Notes: generated by a model not told the origin, from the letters alone. A stretch of DNA of 47,867 nt from Olivibacter sitiensis DSM 17696 (GCF_000427965.1 NZ_ATZA01000046.1:1-47867), one strand, 5' to 3'. Positions 27,822 to 35,859 are shown, counted from the first letter of the stretch. Numbers and translations: made by a program.

Positions 27822-27834
27822 CGCCTTTATTACT

Positions 27835-29457
27835 ATGCGTCCCGAAACGAGAAAAAACCTCTTAGCTGCTGCAACTTATGCCTTCGTTTTGTTGGTGGGG
27901 CTGGTTTTGGGACAGATATTTGTTCGGGAGGACGACCCATCCACGCCATCGATCATCCCATTGATGTTGAACGATAAAACTGGCAAACTACAACGTTTGG
28001 TTGACTTGATTAGCGAGCGTTATGTAGAGGTGGTCGGCATTGATACACTTCAGGAAATGGCCGTCCGGCAGGTGCTTTCCCGACTGGATCCTCATTCTAC
28101 CTACCTTACGCCTTCTCAGGCACGGTCTATGGACGAGGCGTTGGAAGGTACATTTGACGGTATTGGCGTAGAGTACTACCGCTTACGCGATACGTTGATG
28201 ATCGTCTCTGTTACCAATGGCGGGCCTGCTGAAAAGGCTGGGATAAAGGTGGGCGATCGCTTGATTGGCATTGATAATTTGCCTATCGTGGGGGCAAATG
28301 AACGTGATGTATCTGCCAAGGTGCGTGGCAAGCGCGGATCTACCGTGCGCTTGTGGATTAATAGGAAAGGGCAAGATCTGCCGGAGCCGATTCAAGTAAA
28401 ACGAGATAAAATTTTAGTTAGTAGTATCGAGGCTTCCTATATAATCGATACGGCAACAGCTTATATCAAGATCAAGCGTTTTGGTGCGCGGACACATGAA
28501 GATTTTGACCGAAATATCAAGTTGCTAAAGCAATATGGTGTTCGCAAGCTGATATTGGACCTTAGGGGCAATAGCGGTGGTTTCATGATGTCTGCTGTGA
28601 CGGTAGCAGATCAATTTTTCAGTGACAAACAGCTGTTAGTCTATACGCAGGGTGCGCACGAGCAACGCGTGGATTATCATTCCAACGGTAAGGGCTTGTT
28701 TACGGAAGGTAAACTGGCGGTATTGATAGACGAAAAATCGGCCTCTGCGAGCGAGATTTTGGCGGGTGCCGTGCAAGACTTGGATAGGGGCGTTATCGTG
28801 GGGCGCCGTTCATTTGGGAAAGGACTCGTGCAGGAACAGTTCGACTTTGACGACGGCTCGGCCATTAACCTCACTATCGCCAAGTATTATACTCCCTCTG
28901 GTCGGTGTATCCAGCGTTCTTATGCTAATGGACGGGATCAGTATTTCAATGATATACTCTGGCGAAATCAAGGAGGGGGCGAGTTTGGTCTAGAAGGGGT
29001 ATTGAATATGGACAGCCTCAATTACCAGAAAGGGATAGTGTACCGCACAACGATGGGGAGACCTATATTTGGTGGTGGCGGCATCATGCCCGATGTTTAC
29101 GTGCCTGTTGATACCTTGGGGTACGGCAGCTTTTACAAGCAGGTATTGCAACACGACTTGATCAGCAGCTACGTCTATTCGCATTTGGTGTCCGCACCGC
29201 CAGACTTTGCGGTTGAGCATTTTATGCAAAGCTATGAGCTTCCGGAAGGTAGCTATTCCCGCTTTGTGACATTTGCCGAAGAGCAAGGAGTGGAGGCCAA
29301 GAACAAGGTGCAAGTACAGGCTTCCAGAAGTTTGATAGAGGCCAATATGAAGGCGCTCGTGGCACGTTATTTCTTCGGTAGTGAAGCTTATTTTAAAATA
29401 ATGAACGGCACGGACCATGTATTGAACCGTACCGTAGAGATTATGCGTGGGCAGTAA
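27835..29457 (+). CDS. S41-family C-terminal processing peptidase
   Basis: This 540-residue protein has an N-terminal signal anchor (about 8-28), a PDZ domain (about 100-185, with GIGVEYY and GGPAEKAGIKVGDRL) and a catalytic S41 domain containing LRGNSGG, SASASE with the Ser nucleophile around residue 304-306, and GKGLVQ with the catalytic Lys. It cleaves proteins from their C-terminus in the periplasm (CtpA/Prc type). It has a C-terminal extension of about 150 residues. It is convergent with der. Confidence 0.92.
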   Translation: MRPETRKNLLAAATYAFVLLVGLVLGQIFVREDDPSTPSIIPLMLNDKTGKLQRLVDLISERYVEVVGIDTLQEMAVRQVLSRLDPHSTYLTPSQARSMDEALEGTFDGIGVEYYRLRDTLMIVSVTNGGPAEKAGIKVGDRLIGIDNLPIVGANERDVSAKVRGKRGSTVRLWINRKGQDLPEPIQVKRDKILVSSIEASYIIDTATAYIKIKRFGARTHEDFDRNIKLLKQYGVRKLILDLRGNSGGFMMSAVTVADQFFSDKQLLVYTQGAHEQRVDYHSNGKGLFTEGKLAVLIDEKSASASEILAGAVQDLDRGVIVGRRSFGKGLVQEQFDFDDGSAINLTIAKYYTPSGRCIQRSYANGRDQYFNDILWRNQGGGEFGLEGVLNMDSLNYQKGIVYRTTMGRPIFGGGGIMPDVYVPVDTLGYGSFYKQVLQHDLISSYVYSHLVSAPPDFAVEHFMQSYELPEGSYSRFVTFAEEQGVEAKNKVQVQASRSLIEANMKALVARYFFGSEAYFKIMNGTDHVLNRTVEIMRGQ

Positions 29458-29474
29458 TAGCCACTATTATTTTT
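29455..29474. terminator. Small hairpin between convergent ctp and der
   Basis: TAATAG (29455-29460) and CTATTA (29464-29469) pair around CCA and are followed by TTTTTG. It is weak but placed between two converging genes. Confidence 0.3.
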
Positions 29475-30768
29475 GCCTAAAATATATCTGTACCGGCACC
29501 CCTTCAAAATCAAATTTTTCGCGCAATTTGTTTTCAATAAAACGTTTGTAAGGGTCTTTTACGTACTGAGGAAGATTGCAGAAAAAGGCAAACATAGGCG
29601 ACTTGCCAGGCAGCTGAGTGATGTACTTGATCTTGACATACTTCCCTTTAATTGCGGGAGGAGGCGTTTCCTCTATGATGGGAAGCATGGCATCATTTAA
29701 CTTTGAGGTGCTCACGTGCTTTGTTTTGTTTTCATACACATGTTTTGCGGCCTCTAAGGCTTTGTGTATGCGCTGTTTTTCCGTGACGGACGTGAATATG
29801 ATAGGGAAGTCCGTGAAAGGGGCCGTCTTTTGCCTAATGGTTTCCTCAAACTGTTTCATGGTTTTATTGTCCTTGTCTACCAGATCCCATTTATTGACCA
29901 AGAGGATGATGCCCTTCTTGTTTTTTTCGGCCAGATGGAAAATATTGATGTCTTGAGACTCCAGTCCTTCCGTCGCGTCAATCATAAGAATGACCACATC
30001 GGCTTCTTCCAAAGCTTTGATGGTACGCATAACGGAGTAAAATTCGATATTCTCCTGCACCTTGGTCTTTTTTCGCAGACCAGCGGTGTCTATTAGCATA
30101 AATTCATGTCCATATTGATTGTAATGGATATGGATGGAATCTCTGGTGGTACCAGCGATGGGAGTTACTATATTTCGTTCTCTTCCCACTAGGGCATTGA
30201 TAAAGCTGGATTTGCCTACATTGGGTCTGCCGACTACCGCATATTTTGGAAGGGTATTTTCCTCTTCAGGAAGTTCCTCAAGATGTTTGACCACCTCGTC
30301 TAACAACTCACCGGTACCAGAGCCTGTTATAGAGGAAATGTTGTACATGTCTCCCAAACCCAGGCTGTAAAACTCTGCCGAATCATATTGCAGTTTGTTG
30401 TTGTCCACCTTATTGGCGACAACAAAAACGGGTTTTTTGGACTGCCGTAAGATATTGGCGATATCATCTTCCAGATCGGTTACGCCTACGGTCACATCTA
30501 CCACGAAAAGGATGACCGATGCTTCCTCAATGGCTATAAGAACCTGCTCCCTAATGGCCGCCTCAAATACATCGTCTGAACCGTGAACATACCCGCCCGT
30601 ATCTATCACCGTGAACGTCTTGCCTATCCATTCAGCCTGTCCGTAGTGGCGATCACGTGTCACCCCACTAAGATCGTCTACTATGGCCCTGCGGCTTTCG
30701 GTAAGACGGTTGAATAAAGTGGATTTGCCGACGTTGGGTCGGCCTACAATGGCAATGATATTGGACAT
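29467..30768 (-). CDS. der: Ribosome-biogenesis GTPase Der (EngA)
   Basis: This 433-residue protein has two tandem GTPase domains: G1 motifs GRPNVGKST (residues 9-17) and GRPNVGKSS (about 182-190), with DTGG/DTAG, NKVD and NKWD motifs. A C-terminal KH-like domain ends near QIYFRQK. It is needed for 50S subunit assembly in the cytoplasm and is universally conserved in bacteria. Length is normal. It is a single gene with an unusual hairpin leader. Confidence 0.97.
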   Translation of the reverse strand: MSNIIAIVGRPNVGKSTLFNRLTESRRAIVDDLSGVTRDRHYGQAEWIGKTFTVIDTGGYVHGSDDVFEAAIREQVLIAIEEASVILFVVDVTVGVTDLEDDIANILRQSKKPVFVVANKVDNNKLQYDSAEFYSLGLGDMYNISSITGSGTGELLDEVVKHLEELPEEENTLPKYAVVGRPNVGKSSFINALVGRERNIVTPIAGTTRDSIHIHYNQYGHEFMLIDTAGLRKKTKVQENIEFYSVMRTIKALEEADVVILMIDATEGLESQDINIFHLAEKNKKGIILLVNKWDLVDKDNKTMKQFEETIRQKTAPFTDFPIIFTSVTEKQRIHKALEAAKHVYENKTKHVSTSKLNDAMLPIIEETPPPAIKGKYVKIKYITQLPGKSPMFAFFCNLPQYVKDPYKRFIENKLREKFDFEGVPVQIYFRQK

Positions 30769-30791
30769 AACTATTTAATTTTTAAACAAAA

Positions 30792-30822
30792 AGCGACTTA
30801 TGGTCCGTTCCCATAAATCGCT
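30792..30822 (-). promoter_or_regulatory. Terminator-like leader hairpin of der
   Basis: On the minus strand AGCGATTTATGG pairs with CCATAAGTCGCT (11 of 12 pairs, 7-base loop) and TTTTTGTTT follows. It directly follows the -7 box, so it forms the first bases of the der transcript and ends about 24 bases before the ATG. It could attenuate or protect the mRNA. Confidence 0.5.
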
Positions 30823-30823
30823 G

Positions 30824-30831
30824 CAAAGGTA
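30824..30831 (-). promoter_or_regulatory. -7 box of der
   Basis: TACCTTTG on the minus strand matches TAnnTTTG exactly. No TTTG lies at the usual -33 spacing. Confidence 0.45.
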
Positions 30832-30950
30832 CATATATGCTTTCAACTATTAGCTTTTCCCAAAAAATTATATTTTATCGGCGATATCTTGGTTTATTCC
30901 ACCCCGTTGTCTGGATTTGCCATGCAGCTGAGGCACCTAGCAATTTTTTT

Positions 30951-30958
30951 TATCTTTG
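30951..30958 (+). promoter_or_regulatory. -7 box of the outer-membrane protein gene
   Basis: TATCTTTG matches the -7 consensus exactly, 38 bases before the ATG at 30997. A -33 box is not evident. Confidence 0.4.
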
Positions 30959-30996
30959 CAGGCGTTGAAATCTAAATAGCAGCTTATATCTGTCAT

Positions 30997-31875
30997 ATGA
31001 CGAATAGGACTATACTTTCCACCACATTCTTTTTTTTACTGATTTCAAGCCTTTTGGCCCAGGAAAGAGACAGTGCCAAGGTGCATCATGAAGAGCTGGA
31101 CAGCATTTATATCAAGGAAGTGCAAGATAAGTACGAGCCGGATAAGGTGTTGCATGCAGAACCTTTGTACATCGATCTGATTAGGGACTTGGGCGCCCGG
31201 AAAGGGGAGAAGGAGTGGAACGTGGGCCTGGGGCTTACGGACAATAACCACTATGATGAATATTTGGCTTTAGTGGAATATGAATTTGCGCCCATCAACA
31301 GATTAGGCATGGAGATAGAACTCCCGTTTTCTATCTATTCTGCCAATGCAGACGGCATTGCGCCGGCTAATAGGCTCAATAGCTTGAAACTGGCCGCGCA
31401 ATATTCCTTCTTCGTATCGGAAAAGCTCAAAACGTCTATGGCCATAGGCTATATTCACGAATTTGAACTGACCGATTTCAATAGCTACGTAAAAGAAAGG
31501 CTTTTTACGGGAAATGTCTACAATCCTTTCTTCGTCGCTGCCAAACGTTGGGGACAAAATTTCCATACCCTACTATATACGGGCCCCGTGATAGGTCGTA
31601 CCTATGACGGGCACAGCCATCATCTTTGGCAGATCAATAGCAATGTGCACTATATGATTCCCGGTACGCGCAACTTTATCGGCATAGAATTCAACAAGGA
31701 AGTGAGAAGCACGGAGTTTGATATGACCATCAGGCCGCAAATGCGCGTGAGTGTGGCCGACAATTTATTGATAGGTATCGTACCAGCTATACCTATCAAT
31801 CGTAGTGATGAACGCATCGGTACGTTTTTGCGCTTAATATATGAGCCAGGGCAACGGCATGGCAAGCACCGGTAG
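30997..31875 (+). CDS. Outer-membrane beta-barrel protein (conserved in Bacteroidota)
   Basis: This 292-residue protein has a signal peptide ending SSLLAQ. It contains the family-typical HAEPLYIDLIRDLGARKGEKE segment near residue 53 and then alternating amphipathic strands with aromatic girdles, as in small barrels. The final residues are basic rather than a classical terminal Phe. Relatives are sometimes wrongly labelled phosphoribosylformylglycinamidine synthase. The ligand or role is unknown. Its stop directly abuts the stop of the next, converging gene. Confidence 0.75.
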   Translation: MTNRTILSTTFFFLLISSLLAQERDSAKVHHEELDSIYIKEVQDKYEPDKVLHAEPLYIDLIRDLGARKGEKEWNVGLGLTDNNHYDEYLALVEYEFAPINRLGMEIELPFSIYSANADGIAPANRLNSLKLAAQYSFFVSEKLKTSMAIGYIHEFELTDFNSYVKERLFTGNVYNPFFVAAKRWGQNFHTLLYTGPVIGRTYDGHSHHLWQINSNVHYMIPGTRNFIGIEFNKEVRSTEFDMTIRPQMRVSVADNLLIGIVPAIPINRSDERIGTFLRLIYEPGQRHGKHR

Positions 31876-32286
31876 CTATCGGTGCCTGCGCACCAATTTT
31901 TTATCGGCCAACTGTACCAAAACTATGATGGCCGCTGCAAAGGCAATGATAGGTATGTATTCCTTTACCCAAAGCAGGGAAGACTTCAACAAGGGAAGAT
32001 CTATGAAAAAGAAGGCGATGGCTATGGCCAAAAAGCCCAAGGATATACCGGCAATGAAGTTGATCGTGTCCTTTTGCTTGTCTTTTTGCTCTTCGATGAG
32101 CAGTACTTTGGCCATTACCTCATCGACTACCTCATTGGGCTCGTGTTGTATGGGGTTGTCCTTTTCCTTTTCGAGCATGTCAAATAACAGGGTATAGGCT
32201 TCCCTATCCTGATCGGTCAGGGGCTTCTGTTCGCCATCGGCCTGTTCCTGCAATAGTTTTTTCAGTTGTTCATCTGTCAAGTTCAT
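31876..32286 (-). CDS. Small membrane protein, putative anti-sigma partner
   Basis: This 136-residue protein has a soluble, acidic N-terminal half (about 1-70) and two membrane helices (about 77-97 and 108-126). The gene starts 11 bases after the ECF sigma-factor gene on the same strand. Position and topology fit an anti-sigma factor, but no zinc-binding or FecR-like motif is present. A general membrane protein remains possible. Confidence 0.7.
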   Translation of the reverse strand: MNLTDEQLKKLLQEQADGEQKPLTDQDREAYTLLFDMLEKEKDNPIQHEPNEVVDEVMAKVLLIEEQKDKQKDTINFIAGISLGFLAIAIAFFFIDLPLLKSSLLWVKEYIPIIAFAAAIIVLVQLADKKLVRRHR

Positions 32287-32297
32287 CTTTCCTCCCT

Positions 32298-32846
32298 TTA
32301 TTTTACCAGTACAGATAATTTGTCTTTCAGCAGTTTTCTAGCCCTGAAGAGATGGCTTTTGATGGTGCCTTCCGATAGACCGGTGATCGTTGCTATCTCT
32401 TGATAGCTATAGTCGTCTATATGGAAGAGATTGACCACGAGCCTATAGTTTTCCGGTAGGCGCGCGATCATCTCCAGGATAAAGGTACGCATTTCTTTTT
32501 TGTCCAGCTCTTTTTCCGGGCTGCTTTCTCCTGCTAGCTGGTGCTCATATTGGCTCACCTCATCCGTCAGTCCTTGCTTTCTCTTTGTTTTCTTCAGGAA
32601 ATCCAGACTGGTGGTATACGCTATTTGTGCTATCCACGTCGAGAGCTTGGATTCCTGTTTAAAGTGCTTCAAGTTTTTATACACCTTGATGAATACCTCT
32701 TGGCACACATCTTTCTGGTCATCCTCATCTTTGACTATCTTTTGTACCATGCGCAGCACCAGCCTTTCGTACATGCTCACCAATAGCCGGAAAGCATGGA
32801 GATTTCCCGCATTTATCTTGGCTATTAATTCGTGGTCTGCGTACAT
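32298..32846 (-). CDS. ECF-type RNA polymerase sigma factor
   Basis: This 182-residue protein has region 2 (about 20-85, with the DVCQEVFIKVYKNL signature and LSTWIAQIA) and region 4 (about 125-175, LPENYRLVVNLF and YQEIATITGLSEGTIKSHLF with RARKLL). It directs polymerase to a small set of promoters. The membrane protein encoded just downstream may hold it inactive. Its own promoter and that of the divergent gene share AACTT-N15-CGTC, suggesting autoregulation. Confidence 0.93.
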   Translation of the reverse strand: MYADHELIAKINAGNLHAFRLLVSMYERLVLRMVQKIVKDEDDQKDVCQEVFIKVYKNLKHFKQESKLSTWIAQIAYTTSLDFLKKTKRKQGLTDEVSQYEHQLAGESSPEKELDKKEMRTFILEMIARLPENYRLVVNLFHIDDYSYQEIATITGLSEGTIKSHLFRARKLLKDKLSVLVK

Positions 32847-32858
32847 ATTTGTCCATTA

Positions 32859-32882
32859 GACGACGTGGCCCTCAACTAAGTT
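32859..32882 (-). promoter_or_regulatory. Candidate ECF promoter of the sigma gene
   Basis: On the minus strand AACTT (32882-32878) and CGTC (32862-32859) are 15 bases apart, resembling ECF -35 (GAACTT-like) and -10 (CGTC) elements. The sigma ATG begins 13 bases further on. Confidence 0.5.
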
Positions 32883-32909
32883 TCAAAAAAATAAAATTGA
32901 AATTCTTGC

Positions 32910-32933
32910 AACTTTCCGTAGCTGCTAGCCGTC
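32910..32933 (+). promoter_or_regulatory. Candidate ECF promoter of the DUF6249-like gene
   Basis: AACTT (32910-32914) and CGTC (32930-32933) are again exactly 15 bases apart, in a TTGCAACTT context. The spacers of the two sites are unrelated, so the shared elements are unlikely to be simple duplication. Confidence 0.5.
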
Positions 32934-32969
32934 AGATGGCTAAGTTTAACAAATAAAAAACGATATATC

Positions 32970-33314
32970 ATGAAACACTTAGAGCCAGTATTGATAGTAG
33001 GAATTATTTTCTTCACCATCGCCTATATTATTGAAACCATATTGAAGTACCGTCTCCGCTCGCGCATCGTCTCTTCGGGCCTCACCGATGAAAAGCTCAT
33101 TAAGGGACTTTTTTCCAGCAAGGTAGACAACAGGTACAGCTCGCTCAAGTGGGGCCTCATCATCCTCTTTGCGGGCATTGGCCTCATTGTGCTGGAGTTC
33201 ATACAATACGATTACGATTCGCCTTTGCCTTATGGCATTGAGGGAGCATTCGTGGCCCTGGGCTTCTTGATCTATTTCTTTTATGTGAATGGACGTACGA
33301 AAAGTGAGAACTAA
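32970..33314 (+). CDS. Small DUF6249-like membrane protein
   Basis: This 114-residue protein has three membrane helices (about 6-26, 60-80 and 88-107). A basic, polar loop (about 28-58) links the first two. It resembles DUF6249 proteins. It is divergent from the ECF sigma gene and shares its promoter pattern, so it may belong to the sigma factor's regulon, perhaps as an envelope-stress effector. Its last codons overlap the start of a broken hydrolase gene. Confidence 0.72.
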   Translation: MKHLEPVLIVGIIFFTIAYIIETILKYRLRSRIVSSGLTDEKLIKGLFSSKVDNRYSSLKWGLIILFAGIGLIVLEFIQYDYDSPLPYGIEGAFVALGFLIYFFYVNGRTKSEN

Positions 33315-33576
33315 AAGAGTTTATTGCTCGGTACTTTTGTTCCTTGCCTATAACAGCCATGGTAGTCTTTGCGCACAGCTGCTGGAGAAGCAGATAGATA
33401 GCCTCATCCTGACGGAGTTCGTCGATAGTGACGGACTAGGAGGCGTATTCATGGTTGCCAAAGCTGGGCAGGTAATCTATGAGAACGGCTTTGGCAAGGC
33501 CAATTTACCTACCCAACTGACAAGAGATATGCTTCTCATTCCCCGCTTCCAGTTCCGCTGTCCTAGCTGCCAATGA
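33289..33576 (+). pseudogene. 5' fragment of a serine hydrolase (beta-lactamase/class C-like)
   Basis: It begins with a signal peptide (SVLLFLAYNSHGSLCAQ) and the typical entry of class C-like serine hydrolases (DSLILTEF, then GGVFMVAKAGQVIYENGFGK, ANL). Homology stops near 33510, before the catalytic SxxK, and the frame ends at 33576 after unrelated residues. The rest of the gene is absent; an Rpn-type gene with different base composition follows. It is a remnant. Confidence 0.65.
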
Positions 33577-33594
33577 GGCTATCTCCGCCAATCC

Positions 33595-33625
33595 TTGCGC
33601 CAAACCGGGATTTTCCCTACATTTG
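33595..33625 (+). promoter_or_regulatory. Promoter of the Rpn gene, possibly leaderless
   Basis: TTG (33595-33597), 20 bases, then TACATTTG (33618-33625). The ATG at 33631 is only six bases past the -7 box, so transcription may start at or next to the start codon. Confidence 0.4.
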
Positions 33626-33630
33626 GGACT

Positions 33631-34632
33631 ATGGCAAGGATACCCGCCAACATACACGACAGCTACCTGTGTTCCATACTGAACGACAGGGAAATCGCCG
33701 CGGAGTACTTCCGGGCCGTTCTGCCGGCACACCTGGTGGAAAAGCTGGACTTTTCCACCCTGCAGCTCCTGCCGGGCAGCTATATCTCCGAAGGCCTGGA
33801 GCAGACCATGTCCGATACGGTCTATTCCTGCGGGTTCGCCTCGGCCCCGGCGCAGACCCTGGAGATCGCACTGCTCGTAGAACACAAGAGCTACTATGAC
33901 AAGTACGTCATGCTGCAGATCGGGAGCTACCTCTTCTCCGGCTACCGGCAGCAGGTGGAGCAGCGCAAGGGAGGTCCTTCTCCCATCATCCCCATCCTGT
34001 TCTACCACGGCAGGAAAAAATGGAAATACCGCACGCTAGAGGATCTGTTTGACAGACCGTATGCGGCATTGTTTGGATATATCCCCAGCTTTTCGTATGT
34101 TTACAACAATTTGCGGGATGCGCCCGACGGGGAGTTGCTGGCCATACAGCACGGTGTATTGAGTGCATCGCTGCTGTTGCTCAAGCATGCCTTTGATCCG
34201 GAGTGGATACAGGGCAACTTTAAGCTGCTCGTGTCCATCGGCCTTTCGCAGGGCAAGGATAGTCACCACCACCGGTCGATGTTGCTGTACGCTTTTGGCC
34301 GGACGGAGTTTGCCAAGGAGCAAATAAAAGAAGTGATAAGGGAAATACCCACAGACATACAGGAGGTAATTATGAGTACTTACGAGCTATTGATCGAAGA
34401 GGGAAGAAAAGAAGAACGGGCTAAAGCCGAGAAAGAGCAGAAAGAACTGCTTGCCAAGGCCGAGAAACTATTGGCTGATGAACGGGCCAAAGCTGAGGCC
34501 AAGAGCTATGAGGTTGTCAGCAATCTGATCTTGGCAAACCGCTTCACCACGGCAGAAATTGCCAATTTCGCTACCGTAACGGAAGAATTTGTTGAAAAAG
34601 TCCGCGCCGACTTGGCCAAGAAGAAGAAATAG
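33631..34632 (+). CDS. Rpn-family recombination-promoting nuclease / PD-(D/E)XK transposase
   Basis: From the ATG at 33631 the protein has 333 residues. The N-terminal nuclease domain (about 1-230) carries the PD-(D/E)XK residues Asp62 (MSDTVY) and Glu84/Lys86 (LLVEHKSYYDKY). A coiled, Glu/Lys/Ala-rich linker (about 255-290) and a small helical C-terminal domain follow. Rpn proteins make DNA breaks and several act in phage defence. G+C is high up to about 34020 and falls afterwards, hinting at a mosaic gene. A strong internal start encodes the C-terminal part separately. Confidence 0.85.
   Translation: MARIPANIHDSYLCSILNDREIAAEYFRAVLPAHLVEKLDFSTLQLLPGSYISEGLEQTMSDTVYSCGFASAPAQTLEIALLVEHKSYYDKYVMLQIGSYLFSGYRQQVEQRKGGPSPIIPILFYHGRKKWKYRTLEDLFDRPYAALFGYIPSFSYVYNNLRDAPDGELLAIQHGVLSASLLLLKHAFDPEWIQGNFKLLVSIGLSQGKDSHHHRSMLLYAFGRTEFAKEQIKEVIREIPTDIQEVIMSTYELLIEEGRKEERAKAEKEQKELLAKAEKLLADERAKAEAKSYEVVSNLILANRFTTAEIANFATVTEEFVEKVRADLAKKKK
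34361..34366 (+). promoter_or_regulatory. Strong internal Shine-Dalgarno AGGAGG inside the Rpn gene
   Basis: AGGAGG is followed after five bases by an in-frame ATG (34372). Such perfect sites are rare in this window, where most genes have none. Confidence 0.6.
34372..34632 (+). CDS. Putative intragenic RpnS-type antitoxin (C-terminal Rpn product)
   Basis: This in-frame internal ORF of 86 residues starts MSTYELLIEEGRKEE and covers the coiled linker and C-terminal helical domain of the Rpn protein. E. coli rpn loci are known to make such short C-terminal products that restrain the full-length nuclease. The perfect ribosome-binding site supports the same here. It has not been shown for this protein. 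Confidence 0.55.
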   Translation: MSTYELLIEEGRKEERAKAEKEQKELLAKAEKLLADERAKAEAKSYEVVSNLILANRFTTAEIANFATVTEEFVEKVRADLAKKKK

Positions 34633-34657
34633 GGCTTTCAATGCCCACAATAATATG

Positions 34658-34690
34658 AAAGCCATTCCTATAGATGTAGGGATGGCTTTT
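34658..34690 (+). terminator. Intrinsic terminator of the Rpn gene
   Basis: AAAGCCATTCCTA (34658-34670) pairs with TAGGGATGGCTTT (34677-34689), 13 pairs with one G-U, around a six-base loop, then T-rich sequence. Confidence 0.75.
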
Positions 34691-34762
34691 GTTGTTTCTA
34701 TCGACGATGCTATTGTCCTGTTTTCCAGTTGCATTTGTCAGGTTGTATATGTTTTTGCGTTT

Positions 34763-34790
34763 GTAGAGACGCAAAATATTGCGTCTCTAC
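34763..34790. repeat. GTAGAGACG-type palindrome, copy 1
   Basis: GTAGAGACGCAA (34763-34774) and TTGCGTCTCTAC (34779-34790) form a perfect 12-bp stem around AATA. The same GTAGAGACG stem recurs at 36094-36123 with compensated changes. Confidence 0.8.
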
Positions 34791-34999
34791 GGCCGGCAGA
34801 GCGTCCAAAACCAATTCCCGATATTTACGGCGTATGAAAATTGGAATGTTTTCATTTTGCGTTTGTTTTTCTTTTTGCAACGTTTTTCCGCGCACTAGTC
34901 AGGCTAACGCTCCATCCCTTCCCGCTAAGACTGGCGCGAATTGGGGTAGCATTGTTCATTTCCGAATTTAAAGCCTAAATTTACCGTATAAACATGGCA
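34791..34999. other. Intergenic DNA without a supported gene
   Basis: The 367-base gap between the Rpn gene and the XRE gene holds the terminator and palindrome listed separately. Plus-strand frames running through it are built on the palindrome and are not credible. Confidence 0.4.
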
Positions 35000-35272
35000 T
35001 CAATTGTTATCGCTATCTGCATCAATCTTGTCATATTCCTCATTAAAGAACTCAGATAAAAGCATATTAATTCTGTCAAGAATATTCAGAAGTGAACTGA
35101 TACGTAAATCCTCAGAACCAGCCTCGTATTTGCCATATTGAGACCTATTTAATTCATATTTATAGGCAAAGTCATCAGAGTTACCGAAGCCGAGCTCTTT
35201 CCTTATTTGCTTGAGCCTTAGTCCGATTTTTTTGACATCAACAGGGAGTTCTTTCTTTGTTCTTTTCGCCAT
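35000..35272 (-). CDS. XRE-family transcriptional regulator
   Basis: This 90-residue protein has a Cro/CI helix-turn-helix (about 13-75: IGLRLKQIRKELGF, DDFAYKYELNRSQYGKYEAG, LRISSLLNILDRI) and a short acidic tail. There is no sensory domain. It lies alone between repeat-rich intergenic stretches; targets are unknown. A 9-bp hairpin (AGCCTTTGT/ACAAAGGCT, 35382-35407) lies upstream of its start. Confidence 0.85.
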   Translation of the reverse strand: MAKRTKKELPVDVKKIGLRLKQIRKELGFGNSDDFAYKYELNRSQYGKYEAGSEDLRISSLLNILDRINMLLSEFFNEEYDKIDADSDNN

Positions 35273-35554
35273 TTTCCACTAATGTTCTTTTTGAACGCTA
35301 AAACTCCCAATAATCAAAATCTAATATTACTCTTAAATAAGAGTATATTAATTTGGAGTATTAAAAATAGTTACGTACCTTAGCCTTTGTAAATAAAAAC
35401 AAAGGCTTATTGATTGAATTTTAACTGTAAATAGCGAAATAATAATCCAAGGCATTTTGGATACTGGCACTTGTGCAAGGGAATATAGGAAGTTTTCAAG
35501 TACGCAAGTTGCAGGAGTCTGGTGCCCATATTGTATCTTTGTCAAAAAAGAAAC

Positions 35555-35626
35555 GATGGGCCCCTCTTGTACGTGTACTTAGCCCTCCTATAGGCTCCTT
35601 GCTCGTACATAGAGGGAACACCCATC
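35555..35626. other. Structured non-coding hairpin
   Basis: Nested inverted repeats GATGGG/CCCATC, CCCTCT/AGAGGG and TGTACG/CGTACA, with an inner AGCC/GGCT stem, build one long hairpin of 18 pairs plus apex. A TATCTTTG -7 box lies 14 bases upstream (35534-35541). It could be a small RNA or a leader element; no ORF fits. Confidence 0.45.
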
Positions 35627-35753
35627 ACCAAAAAATATATGTGATTGTCTCTGTTGAGTGCTGGTTTTCAGACCATACTTTTAGGGAACCATGAATCACC
35701 AAACCAAAAAACACTTTCTACGCAACCTTATCACAGCCCCAGAGTAACTGGAC

Positions 35754-35859
35754 AGCCAAAAGCTGGGATGCACGGTGCCATTTGAGATTTCTCGACTGCA
35801 CTTTGTTTCGCTCGAAAACTTGTCCGCCTTTGGCGGATGACGAGCTGTTAGCTTTTGGC
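35754..35859. repeat. Long-range inverted repeat with inner hairpin
   Basis: GCCAAAAGCT (35754-35763) and AGCTTTTGGC (35850-35859) are perfect inverted arms enclosing TCCGCC-TTT-GGCGGA (35823-35837). The fold could be a MITE-like or structured RNA element. The rest of 35273-35946 has no convincing gene. Confidence 0.45.

Noticed and set aside
33505-34008. 167-codon minus-strand ORF over the Rpn start
   Set aside because: Antisense to the well-supported Rpn nuclease domain, His/Gln/Gly-rich as expected of a shadow.
34729-34971. 80-codon Cys-rich plus-strand ORF
   Set aside because: It runs through the GTAGAGACG palindrome and intergenic DNA; the cysteines arise from repeat and A/T-rich sequence, with no leader or conserved pattern.
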